Shown here one piece after another: positions 53,345-62,702 of a stretch of 62,715 nucleotides of DNA. Every line of letters begins with the position of its first letter. The stretch's first letter is position 1. Source of the DNA: Planctomycetaceae bacterium (GTDB lineage Bacteria; Planctomycetota; Planctomycetia; Planctomycetales; Planctomycetaceae); NCBI GenBank assembly GCA_021732995.1, contig JAKFWA010000080.1, forward strand, positions 1-62,715. The letters are read 5' to 3'. Under the pieces are notes generated by a model. The model searched no databases. It was not told the DNA's origin and saw nothing but the letters and a program-made list of their open reading frames with translations. Made by a program: the position numbers and the translations under genes.

Positions 53345-54923
53345 CTCACTGCTCGATGGAGTTGGCGTTTGGACGCTGACGTACTTGGCGCATTCAACAC
53401 TCTTGCTGGCGTGTGTGTGGCTGATGTGCCGGGGGCTCGTGCGACGCAGTCATGCCTTGCGTGAGCGGCTGTGGAAGCTGGCTGCAGTTGGAGGGCTAGT
53501 CACCGCAACTCTAGCCGTCGTTGGCGGCTGGGGTTTAACAGTTGTGATCGGGATTGCGCCTGAAACCGCCATCGCAGATTCATCCGAATCGCAATCATCC
53601 GTAATCGAAACAACAACGCTCGAACCGACCGTTTCGAGCGACGCGATCGCATCTGAGGACGCAGCCCTGTTACGCGAAGCCGAGCAAGTCGCTGCCTTGC
53701 TTGATGAGTTCGCACAGCCTGATTCGTCTGACATCGCGTTACTCGAATCACCGATCTTGAGTCGTAGGACGGGCAATCTTGCCCGTCGCATTGGACTCGT
53801 TGGGCAAGCCGACGTGTTGATCGACGCTGAATCAGTTTCAGAGTTCGAGCCCGCATCGCTCATTGATGCAGCGGAATCTGTTGGCTCGATGTCAGCGTCT
53901 TCGTTGGTCAAAGCTGAGCAGACTGACGATCCGAAAAAGGTCACTGTTGGTGAAGCGTCTTTTGAAAGACGGGCAGGATTGCCCGTCCTACGGTCGATGT
54001 TCTCCCCGCTACTGTCGGTCATCGGGTGGGTCACAATCGCATGGATCGCCCTTGGCTTGCTGCGAGTCCTGCAACGCGAATGGGCTTTGCACCGCGTACT
54101 GCAACGATGCGTCTCGTTAGGTGCAGACGCGCCGCGCATTGGTGATCAGCCTGCCGCGCACAGCGCACTGCAACTCTTGACTGACCTCATGAGTCACAAA
54201 GAGTTCCGACGACGAACACCGCGGTTAGTGGTCTCGCCGGATGTTTCCGAGCCGATGGCCTGCGGGGTGTGGTCGCCGACGATCATTCTGCCAGCCGGCT
54301 GTGAGCAGCGTCTGAGTATCGACGAGTTGAGAGCGCTATTGGCACACGAGTTCGCTCACCTGCAACGCGGTGATGTCTTTTGGTTGTGGATCGGCCGCTT
54401 ACTGTGCTCGAGCTTTGCGTTTCAACCGCTGAACTTCGTCGCTCGCCGAGCCTGGCAAGCGGCTGCTGAAGTTCTGTGCGACGATTGGGCAGTTGCTCAT
54501 GATGTCTCTGCCGTATCACTAGCCAGTTGCCTCACTCAAGTCGCCGAATGGACGCTCGACCGCCGAGCCGCGTCTGCACTCGCGGCCACGGGTTCAAGGG
54601 GGTCTCTGACCATCCGCATTGAACGCTTGCTTGCCGATCGAACTCCTGACGTGTGGAGCACGCGCTGGCGTTCGCGACTGAGCCTGCTGGCCGCTTTCAG
54701 CTTCGGCTTACTCTTCGCATCCATCGCACCGCGTTTGGACGAATCGCTCTGGGCACATAGCCCGACGGAAGAAGGCCTCGAAAAACGCCTGCAACTTTGG
54801 AATGAGATCGCCTCGGACATACGGGCTGTGGAGAGCGAGCTGAGTCGCCTCCGCGAACTGCATCCTGACGCCGCGACGAGTGATCAACTCTTGAAGCTCA
54901 AGGAACGAGTGAGGCAGCCGTGA
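53334..54923 (+). CDS. M56-family (BlaR1-like) membrane metalloprotease
   Basis: A 529-aa protein. Two N-terminal membrane helices (TLTYLAHSTLLLACVWLMCR, AAVGGLVTATLAVVGGWGLT), a third near SVIGWVTIAWIALGLLRVLQ, the zinc motif RALLAHEFAHLQRGDVFW at about residues 332-349, AAEVLCDDWAVAH as the distal Glu/Asp region, and a fourth helix LSLLAAFSFGLLFASIAPRL. Between helices 2 and 3, residues 143-219 include two palindromic repeats of the GGACGGGCAATC variant, read in frame. No penicillin-binding sensor domain follows; instead a short coiled coil ends the protein. It should cleave BlaI inside the cell. Confidence 0.88.
   Translation: MANSSLLDGVGVWTLTYLAHSTLLLACVWLMCRGLVRRSHALRERLWKLAAVGGLVTATLAVVGGWGLTVVIGIAPETAIADSSESQSSVIETTTLEPTVSSDAIASEDAALLREAEQVAALLDEFAQPDSSDIALLESPILSRRTGNLARRIGLVGQADVLIDAESVSEFEPASLIDAAESVGSMSASSLVKAEQTDDPKKVTVGEASFERRAGLPVLRSMFSPLLSVIGWVTIAWIALGLLRVLQREWALHRVLQRCVSLGADAPRIGDQPAAHSALQLLTDLMSHKEFRRRTPRLVVSPDVSEPMACGVWSPTIILPAGCEQRLSIDELRALLAHEFAHLQRGDVFWLWIGRLLCSSFAFQPLNFVARRAWQAAAEVLCDDWAVAHDVSAVSLASCLTQVAEWTLDRRAASALAATGSRGSLTIRIERLLADRTPDVWSTRWRSRLSLLAAFSFGLLFASIAPRLDESLWAHSPTEEGLEKRLQLWNEIASDIRAVESELSRLRELHPDAATSDQLLKLKERVRQP
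53764..53991. repeat. Inverted repeat pair, GGACGGGCAATC variant, inside M56 gene
   Basis: Arms GTAGGACGGGCAATCTTG... at 53764-53787 and the inverted counterpart at 53968-53991, 180 bases apart, both in frame. The A-to-G/T-to-C changes keep the palindrome, so they are compensatory. Confidence 0.8.
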
Positions 54924-54925
54924 AT

Positions 54926-54956
54926 CCTGGAGTGCTCCGGCTCGACGGAGCCCTCC
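54926..54956 (+). repeat. CCTGGAGTGCTCCGGC repeat, copy 2
   Basis: Same 31 bases as 36441-36471 with one change, here right after the M56 gene stop. Confidence 0.85.
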
Positions 54957-55157
54957 GTTGTTCGCGGCATTGACCTCACGAATGCAAACCAGGCGACGTC
55001 GTGAATGTCACCTCAACTGGAAATCACCTGAAAGCCGCTCACGGTCATGAAATTGGTCTGAGCAGATCAAACCACACAGTACGGCCAACAAGGATGCCTG
55101 GGACGAGCTCTCAGCACTCTCAGAAATTGAGCCACACTTCTCTAGGAAGGATGTCTT

Positions 55158-58073
55158 ATGAATACGAAACGATGGAGCGTTTGGTTGTGTCTGCTGACAC
55201 TTGTTGTCGGGCTGCGCGGAGCGCGGGCTCAGGAATCGGACACTCCATTAATCGACGACGTCTCGAAGCCGACCGCCAAGGCGGTGAAGGATCTGCCGCT
55301 ACCGGCAAACCTTGAGGCGAAGGCTCAGATTCAAATCGACTTCGTGATGTGGGATATCGATGGCAAAGAACTCGCGAAGATACTCGGTGACAGTAAAGAG
55401 CCAGTGATCGAGTTCATCCAACGCAACGGCATTGAACTTCCGACCAAGCGTGGGCCGGAACCTCTGGTGCATGTACTGCGCAAGCCACTGAAGTTTGACG
55501 TGCGAGGAAAAGACGTCTCGTCGGCATTCAAGAAGCTGACGGCTCCGACTGTTATGACGCTCTCGGGGCAAGAGGCAACCGTGCTCTCTGGCGGCGCGCT
55601 TCCGGTGCCCCTTCCGACCGACGCCCTGGGCAGTCGCGAAGTGGTGATGCGCGAGTTCGGTCAAAAGTTCGTCGTGAAGCCCGTCTGGCTCAACGAGGGG
55701 AAGATCTTCATCGACCTCACGGCAGAGGATTCACGACTCACCGAGCCCGTCGTTTCCGTCGGTGATGCCCAAGTCCCATCGATCTTTAGTCGACGTGTCT
55801 CTGCAACATGTAACCTGCAACCGGGCGAGACGCTCCTCATTCTCAACGGTCCGACCGAATCAGCATTCATACAGTTGGTCGAAGTCACCCCGAGAGTGGC
55901 CAACGATCCGCAGCCAGTCATCCTTGCGAACCCTCCGAAGGCAGTTCCACCGGCGCCTCAAGCAACTGCTGGAAAGCCTCAGAGTGCGCCAAAGACGCCC
56001 GACAATTCGAAGCCGGTTGGCATTCTGAAAGGTAAGGGGGTCAACAGTGACGCGGGTGTCGTCGGCAACATCGTGTTGCAGAACAAGGATCGACAGACTC
56101 GGCTCGAAGCGACGTCGTTAACGCTCGATGTCCCGAAAGTTGTGAATCTGGGCGTCGAGATTGGACAAGCCGGGGCATTGATGGAGTGCGGCAATCCTCA
56201 CAATCCCGCTCGACTCATTGCTCCCTTGGTCGTGCTGGAAGACACCAAGGGACCGAGCAAGTCCGAAGACGGATTCTTGAGTGCCACCGCAACTCTCAAG
56301 CTGACATCAAACGCCACGTTTGAATCCATTCAGAATCTGAAACCCGAAGGCGATCGGCAGATCTTCCTGGTGCCCATTCCAGAGGGACAGAAGGCAATGG
56401 ACCGAACGCAGGCGCAACGAATCTTCGAACATGCCTTCTTCCGCGTGCTCGCCAGAAACGAAGCGGATCACAGCGAGAAGCAGCCTTGGCAGGTCGCGGA
56501 AATCGCGCAGGGGCAGAGGATGATCCGCGTTCCAGTTAAGCACGAGGCCTACCTGCTGCTGCCAACTCCAACGGGCAATGTCCCAGGCTTCCGCTATGTG
56601 GCGGCGGCCAAAAGCGAGCACGGCGGAGCCAAGCGAATTGCCGGCCTGACGGTGCTCTTCGTCAGCGAATCCGTGTCTCAACTGGAGTCGCTCATTGAAG
56701 CCCTGGAGCCGACTGCGGTGGTTACGGTGATCGAGGTCCGAGAGGCAGTCGTACTCCGTGGAACTGTGACCGACGAAGCGCAGAAGAAGTCACTCATTGA
56801 GATTGCCGAGCAGTTGTATCCAAAGGTGTTGGATCAGCTCAAAGCTCAAGCTCCGTCGACTGAGATCGGGCGCGCCGTGCCGCATCCCGAACGTCTCAAC
56901 GCGAGTCCCACGAAGACGGTGGTGATTCAGCAGGTCGCTGGAGAAGACTTTGCCGAGCCGCCTCTGGCTGCGAAGAAAGAGGCTCCTCTGCGGAGCGAAA
57001 AGCGGCAGTCTCCGCAGATTGTTCCCGGCAAGCTGCCTACCGTTGAAGAACTGAAGGAACTCCGCGACGACATCAAGGGGCTCAGGCAAGATGTGCAGCG
57101 ACTCAGCGAGTTGATGGAACGCGATCGTAAGACGTCCGCAGCAACGAAGTCGGCAGAAGCAGCAAAGGCGGAAGCTCTGACTCGAAGGGTCGAGGCGGCG
57201 AAGGATGAGGAAGGTGTGCTTGTCGTAACCAGCAAGCAACGGGCGAAGGGAGAACTTCTGGTAAAGGCCTATGCCGTCGCGGATCTTGTCGTTCCTCTGC
57301 CGGCAAACCCCCTTTCCAACGAACTCAATCCTGACGCTAAGCCCAAGCATAACTCGCAAGCTCTGATGGACCTCGTCAAGACGACGATTCAACCCAACAC
57401 CTGGGACGAAATGGGAGGTGCCGGTTCGCTGCGGTTCAACGACGCCACCTTGAGCCTTGTCATCCGCACAACGGCCAACGTGCATCAAGAGATTACCGAA
57501 CTACTCAGTCAACTTCGCAAGCTGCATGACACGCAGGTTACTTTGGAGATGTCGATCATCTCGATTCGAGACGACCTTGTGCCTCGTGAGATCAATGGGT
57601 CGACCGAGGTTAGTTCACTCGTTCTCACTCAAACCGCCAGGCAATCGTTCGTAGAAAAGTGGCAAGCCGATCGGCTGACCAACATCATCGCGGCCCCGAA
57701 GATCACGCTGTTCAACGGTCAAACGGCATCGCTCAGCTCAAACGAGTTGGGTTCCAAAGACCACGTGGTGAATCTGGTCATGAACGGAACTGCGTCCGGT
57801 GATCGCAAGTCTGTGCGTTTGTCATTGGGAATCAATGGGGAGTCCTTCGACACGGCCATCAGACGGCAACAAGAGACGCTGCAAGAGGGCCAGTCGCTTA
57901 TCCTGGATATCACGGACGATATTAGCGCGCCCGCCGAACTGCTCAAGAAGCTGCCCATAGCAACCGACAGCGATGAGGCTCGCGACATCCTCAAGAGTAT
58001 CAGACCCAAGGACGGCAGCCGTGTTCTGCTGCTCGTTACGCCGAGGGTCATTGTTGTGGAAGAAAACGAGTAG
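55158..58073 (+). CDS. Exported protein with two secretin-like segments
   Basis: A 971-aa protein with a signal peptide (CLLTLVVGLRGARA). Residues of about 50-240 resemble a secretin domain: LTAPTVMTLSGQEATVLSGG, VVKPVWLNEGKIFIDLTAED, SRRVSATCNLQPGETLLILN. Residues of about 525-560 look like a BON motif (EVREAVVLRGTVTDEAQKKS). A coiled coil covers about 628-688. Residues of about 733-800 match the N-domain of planctomycete GspD-like proteins (NTWDEMGGAGSLRFNDATLS, IRTTANVHQEITELLSQLRK). Residues of about 800-971 form a second secretin-like part (IIAAPKITLFNGQTASLSS, SRVLLLVTPRVIVV). AGGAAGGA before ATG. It follows the BlaI/M56 pair by 234 bases. Confidence 0.65.
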   Translation: MNTKRWSVWLCLLTLVVGLRGARAQESDTPLIDDVSKPTAKAVKDLPLPANLEAKAQIQIDFVMWDIDGKELAKILGDSKEPVIEFIQRNGIELPTKRGPEPLVHVLRKPLKFDVRGKDVSSAFKKLTAPTVMTLSGQEATVLSGGALPVPLPTDALGSREVVMREFGQKFVVKPVWLNEGKIFIDLTAEDSRLTEPVVSVGDAQVPSIFSRRVSATCNLQPGETLLILNGPTESAFIQLVEVTPRVANDPQPVILANPPKAVPPAPQATAGKPQSAPKTPDNSKPVGILKGKGVNSDAGVVGNIVLQNKDRQTRLEATSLTLDVPKVVNLGVEIGQAGALMECGNPHNPARLIAPLVVLEDTKGPSKSEDGFLSATATLKLTSNATFESIQNLKPEGDRQIFLVPIPEGQKAMDRTQAQRIFEHAFFRVLARNEADHSEKQPWQVAEIAQGQRMIRVPVKHEAYLLLPTPTGNVPGFRYVAAAKSEHGGAKRIAGLTVLFVSESVSQLESLIEALEPTAVVTVIEVREAVVLRGTVTDEAQKKSLIEIAEQLYPKVLDQLKAQAPSTEIGRAVPHPERLNASPTKTVVIQQVAGEDFAEPPLAAKKEAPLRSEKRQSPQIVPGKLPTVEELKELRDDIKGLRQDVQRLSELMERDRKTSAATKSAEAAKAEALTRRVEAAKDEEGVLVVTSKQRAKGELLVKAYAVADLVVPLPANPLSNELNPDAKPKHNSQALMDLVKTTIQPNTWDEMGGAGSLRFNDATLSLVIRTTANVHQEITELLSQLRKLHDTQVTLEMSIISIRDDLVPREINGSTEVSSLVLTQTARQSFVEKWQADRLTNIIAAPKITLFNGQTASLSSNELGSKDHVVNLVMNGTASGDRKSVRLSLGINGESFDTAIRRQQETLQEGQSLILDITDDISAPAELLKKLPIATDSDEARDILKSIRPKDGSRVLLLVTPRVIVVEENE

Positions 58074-58103
58074 TTGGCGTTGGGTGTGTTGCCAGATCAA
58101 GAC

Positions 58104-58484
58104 TCAAGGTTCGGGCGCGCTTGGTGTCACGGGCTCCGCCTTCAGTCTCGCCAGCATCTCTGCAAGCGCCGCTCGCACGTGAGTGACCTCGCAACGAATC
58201 GCCTCTTCGCGTCGACGAAAGTATGGTCCGTCATCCCAATACTCGGAATATATGACGTCGCACATCGTACCGTCACACCAAATGACAACCCCTGGGTTTG
58301 ATTGCCGATCCTCATAGGACTCGTATTTGGAAATTGTCAGATGGTTGTGTGACTGGCCCAAACAGAGTCGCTTCGACCGCAGCAAATCTTCGACGTGACC
58401 CAGAACGTTCAGCATTCTCCCGTGATCGTGTTTTTGGACATAGTCCGAGCTGAAGAAGGCGTACACATCGTCGAAACTTCTCAT
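58104..58484 (-). CDS. Unknown small protein, 126 aa
   Basis: A 126-aa protein starting MRSFDDVYAFFSSDYVQKHD. Beta-rich middle (NHLTISKYESYEDRQSNPGV, VIWCDGTMCDVIYSEYWDDG) and a helical, Ala-rich end (EVTHVRAALAEMLARLKAEP). The layout recalls small immunity or antitoxin-like proteins, but no family is recognised. A 70-codon upstream extension is open but unlike a protein. It converges with the secretin-like gene (30 bases between stops). No signal peptide. Confidence 0.55.
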   Translation of the reverse strand: MRSFDDVYAFFSSDYVQKHDHGRMLNVLGHVEDLLRSKRLCLGQSHNHLTISKYESYEDRQSNPGVVIWCDGTMCDVIYSEYWDDGPYFRRREEAIRCEVTHVRAALAEMLARLKAEPVTPSAPEP

Positions 58485-58549
58485 GTCAGGTTTTCCTGAA
58501 TCGAGTTGATGGGCCGAGCGTTGCCAGACCGCATCAGGCGATGCCGATA

Positions 58550-60724
58550 TTATTGATGTGTCGCTCGTACGAGATCGAGCAGTGGGCGGAAGTAGGTGTC
58601 GTAGCGAGTCATGACAGCTCCACCCATCGTGACGGAGACGGTTTGAGGAGTTACGAAGCCGGGTATGGTCCATTGCGAGCCGATCAACCGGCATTCGTCG
58701 ATCAGGCGGCGGTCGACCTTTTCAATTGATAGGCCGGTCAATGGTGAGGCGGCGACCAGAGCGGCTCGTTCGCCGACTTCGACCAGCAGCAGTCGTTGCG
58801 AAGTCGCGAACAGACCGGTCTGGTGATCGCCAGTTGGTCGAATGGTTTCGCTCGGCCAGTTGATTTGACCGCCCGGGTAGGCGAACAGGATCGTTTCGTC
58901 GAGCTGGAGTTCCCGGAGCGCGGCCTTGACGGTAGCGACATCCGCTTTTGCGCCTGGTGCATCCTTCGGCAGCATCGACGCGAACGTGTCGGAATAATAC
59001 TGGTCGAGTTGCTTGCGCGTCTTGGCGAGGTCTTGACCAAGATAGACCGCGGTTTCCAGCACCAGTTCATCCTGCAGGTCGAACCAGGAGCGGACTCGAG
59101 CCGTCAGCCGGCACAGATCGTTGACATAGGTCGCAACGATGGGATGCGACACATCAATTTCAGGACGCACAAAGCTGAGCGGTGGATCGGCGACGATGTC
59201 CGCCAGCAACGCCTCACGCTCGGAAGGATCCATGTGCTGAATGGTATCTGCGAATTCCCAGCACGTGTGAAGTTCAGGGATGGGGCACGCTTTGACCGAA
59301 ATCAGAAAACTCGCCAGCGAACGCACGACCTGCACATGATCCGCTGGGCGAGTTGCGATCTCCGCATGTTGCTCTGTCGTCGTGAGTGCTCCAGGCAGGA
59401 TCAGCTTGATACCAAGCCGCTCTTCAACGCCGGTTTTCCATGCGGTGACTTTCTCTGGCGTCTTGCCATGAATGAATGACGCGAAGAATCGCTCAAGCCG
59501 TCGAGCAACCTGCTCGCGTTCGGCCAGCGTCATCACGCTGTGACTTGCCGCCAGGGCTCGCACTTCACGATGAGCGGACACGCAGCGGTAGAGGAAGACC
59601 CGGTCATACTCATTGCGGAACGACAGCCCGCCAATTTCACCGAGCGACTGAGCCAGGTTCTCGCGCGACAGCGGGAAGCGGCTCATCAGGTCGGCGAGCT
59701 CGGAGCCATAGACCCAATTCGGGTCACGGTGTCGGAAGTCACCACCGTAGATACTGGCTACTTCAAAGCCGATCACTCGCACCATTTCATTGAGCAGCCC
59801 GACAGCCTGTTGATCGATCAACCAGTTCGCGGCCGCTTTCGTTCCTCGCTTGCCGAGTTCGCCGAGCATCCATGTCAGGCCCACGGTCAGAGGCGATGCT
59901 CCTGCGACGAGACGTCCCACATATGACGCTGTCTGGACATAACCCATATATGGCTGACTCGCCGCGTAAACTTCATAGGCTTTGATTGCGTGCTGCACGT
60001 AATTGTAAAGAGTCAGAATTGTCTGATCTTTCAGGTTCAGCGGGAGACGTTCCAGCACGACGAGCATGTGCAGACACGCGCGGCTGCCCGCTCGCAGCAG
60101 TTGATCCACACTGGTTTCCAGCAGCGGGTTCTCGGAGTCGGGCTTGTAGATGCGGGCAACTCGAATCACGAAGTTGTTGAGGTCGTCACGAATCCGTTTC
60201 GTGTCCAGCTTGCCTTCCGCCTTGTAGTGACTCTGCCGCAGGCGCGTGTAAAGCAACTGAGCTTCCTCGTTGATGAGGTCCAGCACGCGATGGTCCAGGT
60301 CCGCTAACGGCCGCTCGGCATGGTCTGCGTTGAACGCCGAACCGCTGGCCTCTCCGTTCGGCTGAGGGAACTCCAACCACTCATTGAAGTTCGCCAGACG
60401 GTGGGCCAACTGGACCTCGCGGCCGTCGAGCTTGCGAGCTCGGTCCGTCAGTTGCCGTGTTGTTTCGGTCAGGAACTCCTCGAACTCGTGACGCTCGTCG
60501 CTGAGTTTCTGACGTTCGGCTTCCGCCTGCTGTCGTTGCTGGGCCAGTGCCTCGTCGATCGGTATCGGCGGTGCTTTCGCCAGAAACGCTGCAACCAGCG
60601 AGAGCATTCCGGCGACGCCCAGGCCGACACGGGCTGCCGTAACATCCACCAGCGCCGCGCAGCCGAAGCATATCACCGCAGCGACCACCGACAGGCCAAC
60701 TGCTATCAAATTGAGTTTATTCAT
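58550..60724 (-). CDS. Large membrane-anchored unknown protein, 724 aa
   Basis: A 724-aa protein beginning MNKLNLIAVGLSVVAAVICF, with two membrane helices at residues 5-25 and 32-50. A coiled coil follows (QRQQAEAERQKLSDERHEFE), then a large helical cytoplasmic part (LLYTRLRQSHYKAEGKLDTK, LVAGASPLTVGLTWMLGELG). Residues of about 610-724 look PH-like: ETILFAYPGGQINWPSETIR, TGLFATSQRLLLVEVGERAA. No family name is recognised; planctomycete genomes carry relatives as hypothetical proteins. ATG is preceded by GAGGTAAATC. A role in membrane organisation is possible but unsupported. Confidence 0.6.
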   Translation of the reverse strand: MNKLNLIAVGLSVVAAVICFGCAALVDVTAARVGLGVAGMLSLVAAFLAKAPPIPIDEALAQQRQQAEAERQKLSDERHEFEEFLTETTRQLTDRARKLDGREVQLAHRLANFNEWLEFPQPNGEASGSAFNADHAERPLADLDHRVLDLINEEAQLLYTRLRQSHYKAEGKLDTKRIRDDLNNFVIRVARIYKPDSENPLLETSVDQLLRAGSRACLHMLVVLERLPLNLKDQTILTLYNYVQHAIKAYEVYAASQPYMGYVQTASYVGRLVAGASPLTVGLTWMLGELGKRGTKAAANWLIDQQAVGLLNEMVRVIGFEVASIYGGDFRHRDPNWVYGSELADLMSRFPLSRENLAQSLGEIGGLSFRNEYDRVFLYRCVSAHREVRALAASHSVMTLAEREQVARRLERFFASFIHGKTPEKVTAWKTGVEERLGIKLILPGALTTTEQHAEIATRPADHVQVVRSLASFLISVKACPIPELHTCWEFADTIQHMDPSEREALLADIVADPPLSFVRPEIDVSHPIVATYVNDLCRLTARVRSWFDLQDELVLETAVYLGQDLAKTRKQLDQYYSDTFASMLPKDAPGAKADVATVKAALRELQLDETILFAYPGGQINWPSETIRPTGDHQTGLFATSQRLLLVEVGERAALVAASPLTGLSIEKVDRRLIDECRLIGSQWTIPGFVTPQTVSVTMGGAVMTRYDTYFRPLLDLVRATHQ

Positions 60725-61379
60725 GATTTACCTCAACGGAGCCGTGCGAAGGCCATGAGTGTCACAACCTTCGCCTTACGGTCCGCTGACTTTAGCGACA
60801 TTGTTGAGCCAAGTGACGTTGATCGGGTCGAAGAGACGGACGAACTGCGTCTGGATTCTCCGCGGCGACTCAACGAAACGGAGATCAGCGTTCGAGGGCT
60901 GCTCTCGGATCACGGCATTTTTAGCCGGAGCAACTACGTCAGAAGAACGGCCACCGCGAACTCAAGCATGGATCGCAGGGACCATACGGGCTCCGCCGCA
61001 GGAACGATCCGTGCGAGTTCAGCAGTTGACGGAACAATGCCAAGCCGTTCAACACATTGCCAGACTGCGACCTTAACAATTAGATAACTCGCCGTTGATG
61101 CCGTTCAGAAGACGCAAGTGCACCGAATGCCCCGCGCGTCGCGACAGGCTCAAGCCCAATGTTGGTCAGCACCGCTACGTCTGGCATCAATGTCGCTTGT
61201 GACAGTCGATGCCCAGTCGCCAGGCGGGGGCCTTGGTCCCGAGTGGGATGAACACCGTCGCATCTCTACGATAGATCCGGCAGATTTGCCTGGGGTGATT
61301 GAGCTTGAGCGGTCTGTGATGCTCAATCATGAAGTCAGGCGCAACGACGATCTCGCGTGGCTAGGACGAGGAACGCTTC
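60725..61379. other. 655-base gap between divergent genes
   Basis: It lies between the 724-aa membrane protein (leftward) and the aminomutase-like gene (rightward). Open frames on the plus strand have no codon pattern or motif that I trust. It should hold both promoters. No repeat family is recognised here. Confidence 0.5.
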
Positions 61380-62702
61380 ATGGCTCAACTTCGAACGCTG
61401 TCGGGTGAAGAACTGGCTCGGTTGTATGAACGCGGTCGCAACGTGCTGCCCGGCGGGGTGTGCTCCAGCACTCGCTGGAACAACGCCTGGAAGAAGCCGG
61501 TCTACGCTCAGCGTTCCAAGGGGTCGAGGTTCTGGGACATCGAAGGCCGCGAGTTCATCGATATGTCGATGAGTCACGGCGCCGCGCTGCTGGGACACGC
61601 TCCCGACTGTCTGAAGCAGGCGTTCGATCAGACCTGGGAACTGGGAGTGCTCGGCAGCCTCGATACGCCATTTCATATTGAACTGGCCGAAGAACTCTGT
61701 CGCATCGTGCCGAGCGCGGAACGAGTCCGGTTCACGAACTCCGGATCGGAAGCAACCCTGCACGCCTTGCGGCTGTGCCGCGCGGTGACGGGTCGAGACA
61801 AGATCATCCGCTTCCGCGGCCACTTTCACGGCTATCACGAATTCACCTTCATCGGGGGGCACCCTCCGGCTGATCAGATCGATGCCGTGCCTCCGTACCG
61901 CGAGAGCGTGGGCATCCCGAAGTCACTGGCCGAACTGATCATTGCGGCCGACTACAACGACTTCGAACAACTCGAAGCGACCGTGAAGCGGCACGCTCAC
62001 GAGGCCGGCACGCTGCTGATCGAACCCATTGACTACAACTGCGGCTGCATCCTGCCCGAACCGGGTTACCTGCACGCCGCCCGGCGTCTAGCCGATGAAC
62101 ACGGCCTGCTGCTGTTCTTCGATGAGATTCAATCGTTCGCCAAGCAAAGCCCCGGCGGGGCTCAGCAGGACTTCGGCGTGACTCCCGACATTTGCACGAT
62201 CGGCAAGTCACTGGGAGCCAGTCTGCCGCTATCGGCCATCTGCGGCAAAGCGGAGATCATGGACCGCTTCAAACCCGTCGGCGACGTCGCGCACTCCGGA
62301 ACCTTCAACGCACCGCTGGTCAGCATGCTGGCCGGCCTGGGCTTCGTGCGAGAAATCCAGAGGCCCGAATTCTGGGCGAAGATCAACGGTTTGGGAGAGA
62401 TTCTGTACTCCGGCCTGGATGCGATCGCGAAACGGTCCTCTGTCCCCGTCCGAATTCAGCATCACGGCAGCCGCTTCGGCATCACGTTCGGCACTCGCGA
62501 AAAGGTGACGAACTACCGCGACACCTTGTGTCACACGAAGGAACGCATGCTGAAGTTCTGCCTGGAAACCACCAACCGCGGCGTCTACTTCCACGACTAC
62601 GGTGGCGGAGCCTGTCATCATGGCTATTCGTCTGCTCACTCGCCGGAAGACATCGCTAAGGTCCTGCAGGTGGTTGAGGACTCACTTAAATGCGTGAGCT
62701 GA
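61380..62702 (+). CDS. Glutamate-1-semialdehyde aminomutase-like class-III aminotransferase
   Basis: A 440-aa PLP enzyme. The PLP lysine is in ICTIGKSLGASLPLSAICGK; FTNSGSEATLHALRLCRAVT binds phosphate; LLLFFDEIQSFAKQ supplies the Asp. N-terminus NVLPGGVCSSTRWNNAWKKP and end GACHHGYSSAHSPEDIAKVL match HemL-like class-III enzymes. Real HemL makes 5-aminolevulinate; this one differs from classical HemL around the gating loop, so other amino-acid aminomutases or transaminases remain possible. Start MAQLRTLSG follows AGGACGAGGA. It ends 13 bases before the window end and is complete. Confidence 0.85.
   Translation: MAQLRTLSGEELARLYERGRNVLPGGVCSSTRWNNAWKKPVYAQRSKGSRFWDIEGREFIDMSMSHGAALLGHAPDCLKQAFDQTWELGVLGSLDTPFHIELAEELCRIVPSAERVRFTNSGSEATLHALRLCRAVTGRDKIIRFRGHFHGYHEFTFIGGHPPADQIDAVPPYRESVGIPKSLAELIIAADYNDFEQLEATVKRHAHEAGTLLIEPIDYNCGCILPEPGYLHAARRLADEHGLLLFFDEIQSFAKQSPGGAQQDFGVTPDICTIGKSLGASLPLSAICGKAEIMDRFKPVGDVAHSGTFNAPLVSMLAGLGFVREIQRPEFWAKINGLGEILYSGLDAIAKRSSVPVRIQHHGSRFGITFGTREKVTNYRDTLCHTKERMLKFCLETTNRGVYFHDYGGGACHHGYSSAHSPEDIAKVLQVVEDSLKCVS

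Noticed and set aside
60759-61408. Plus-strand open frames between the 724-aa protein and the aminomutase-like gene
   Set aside because: Composition is inconsistent, no ribosome-binding site fits, and no motif is recognisable; treated as non-coding.
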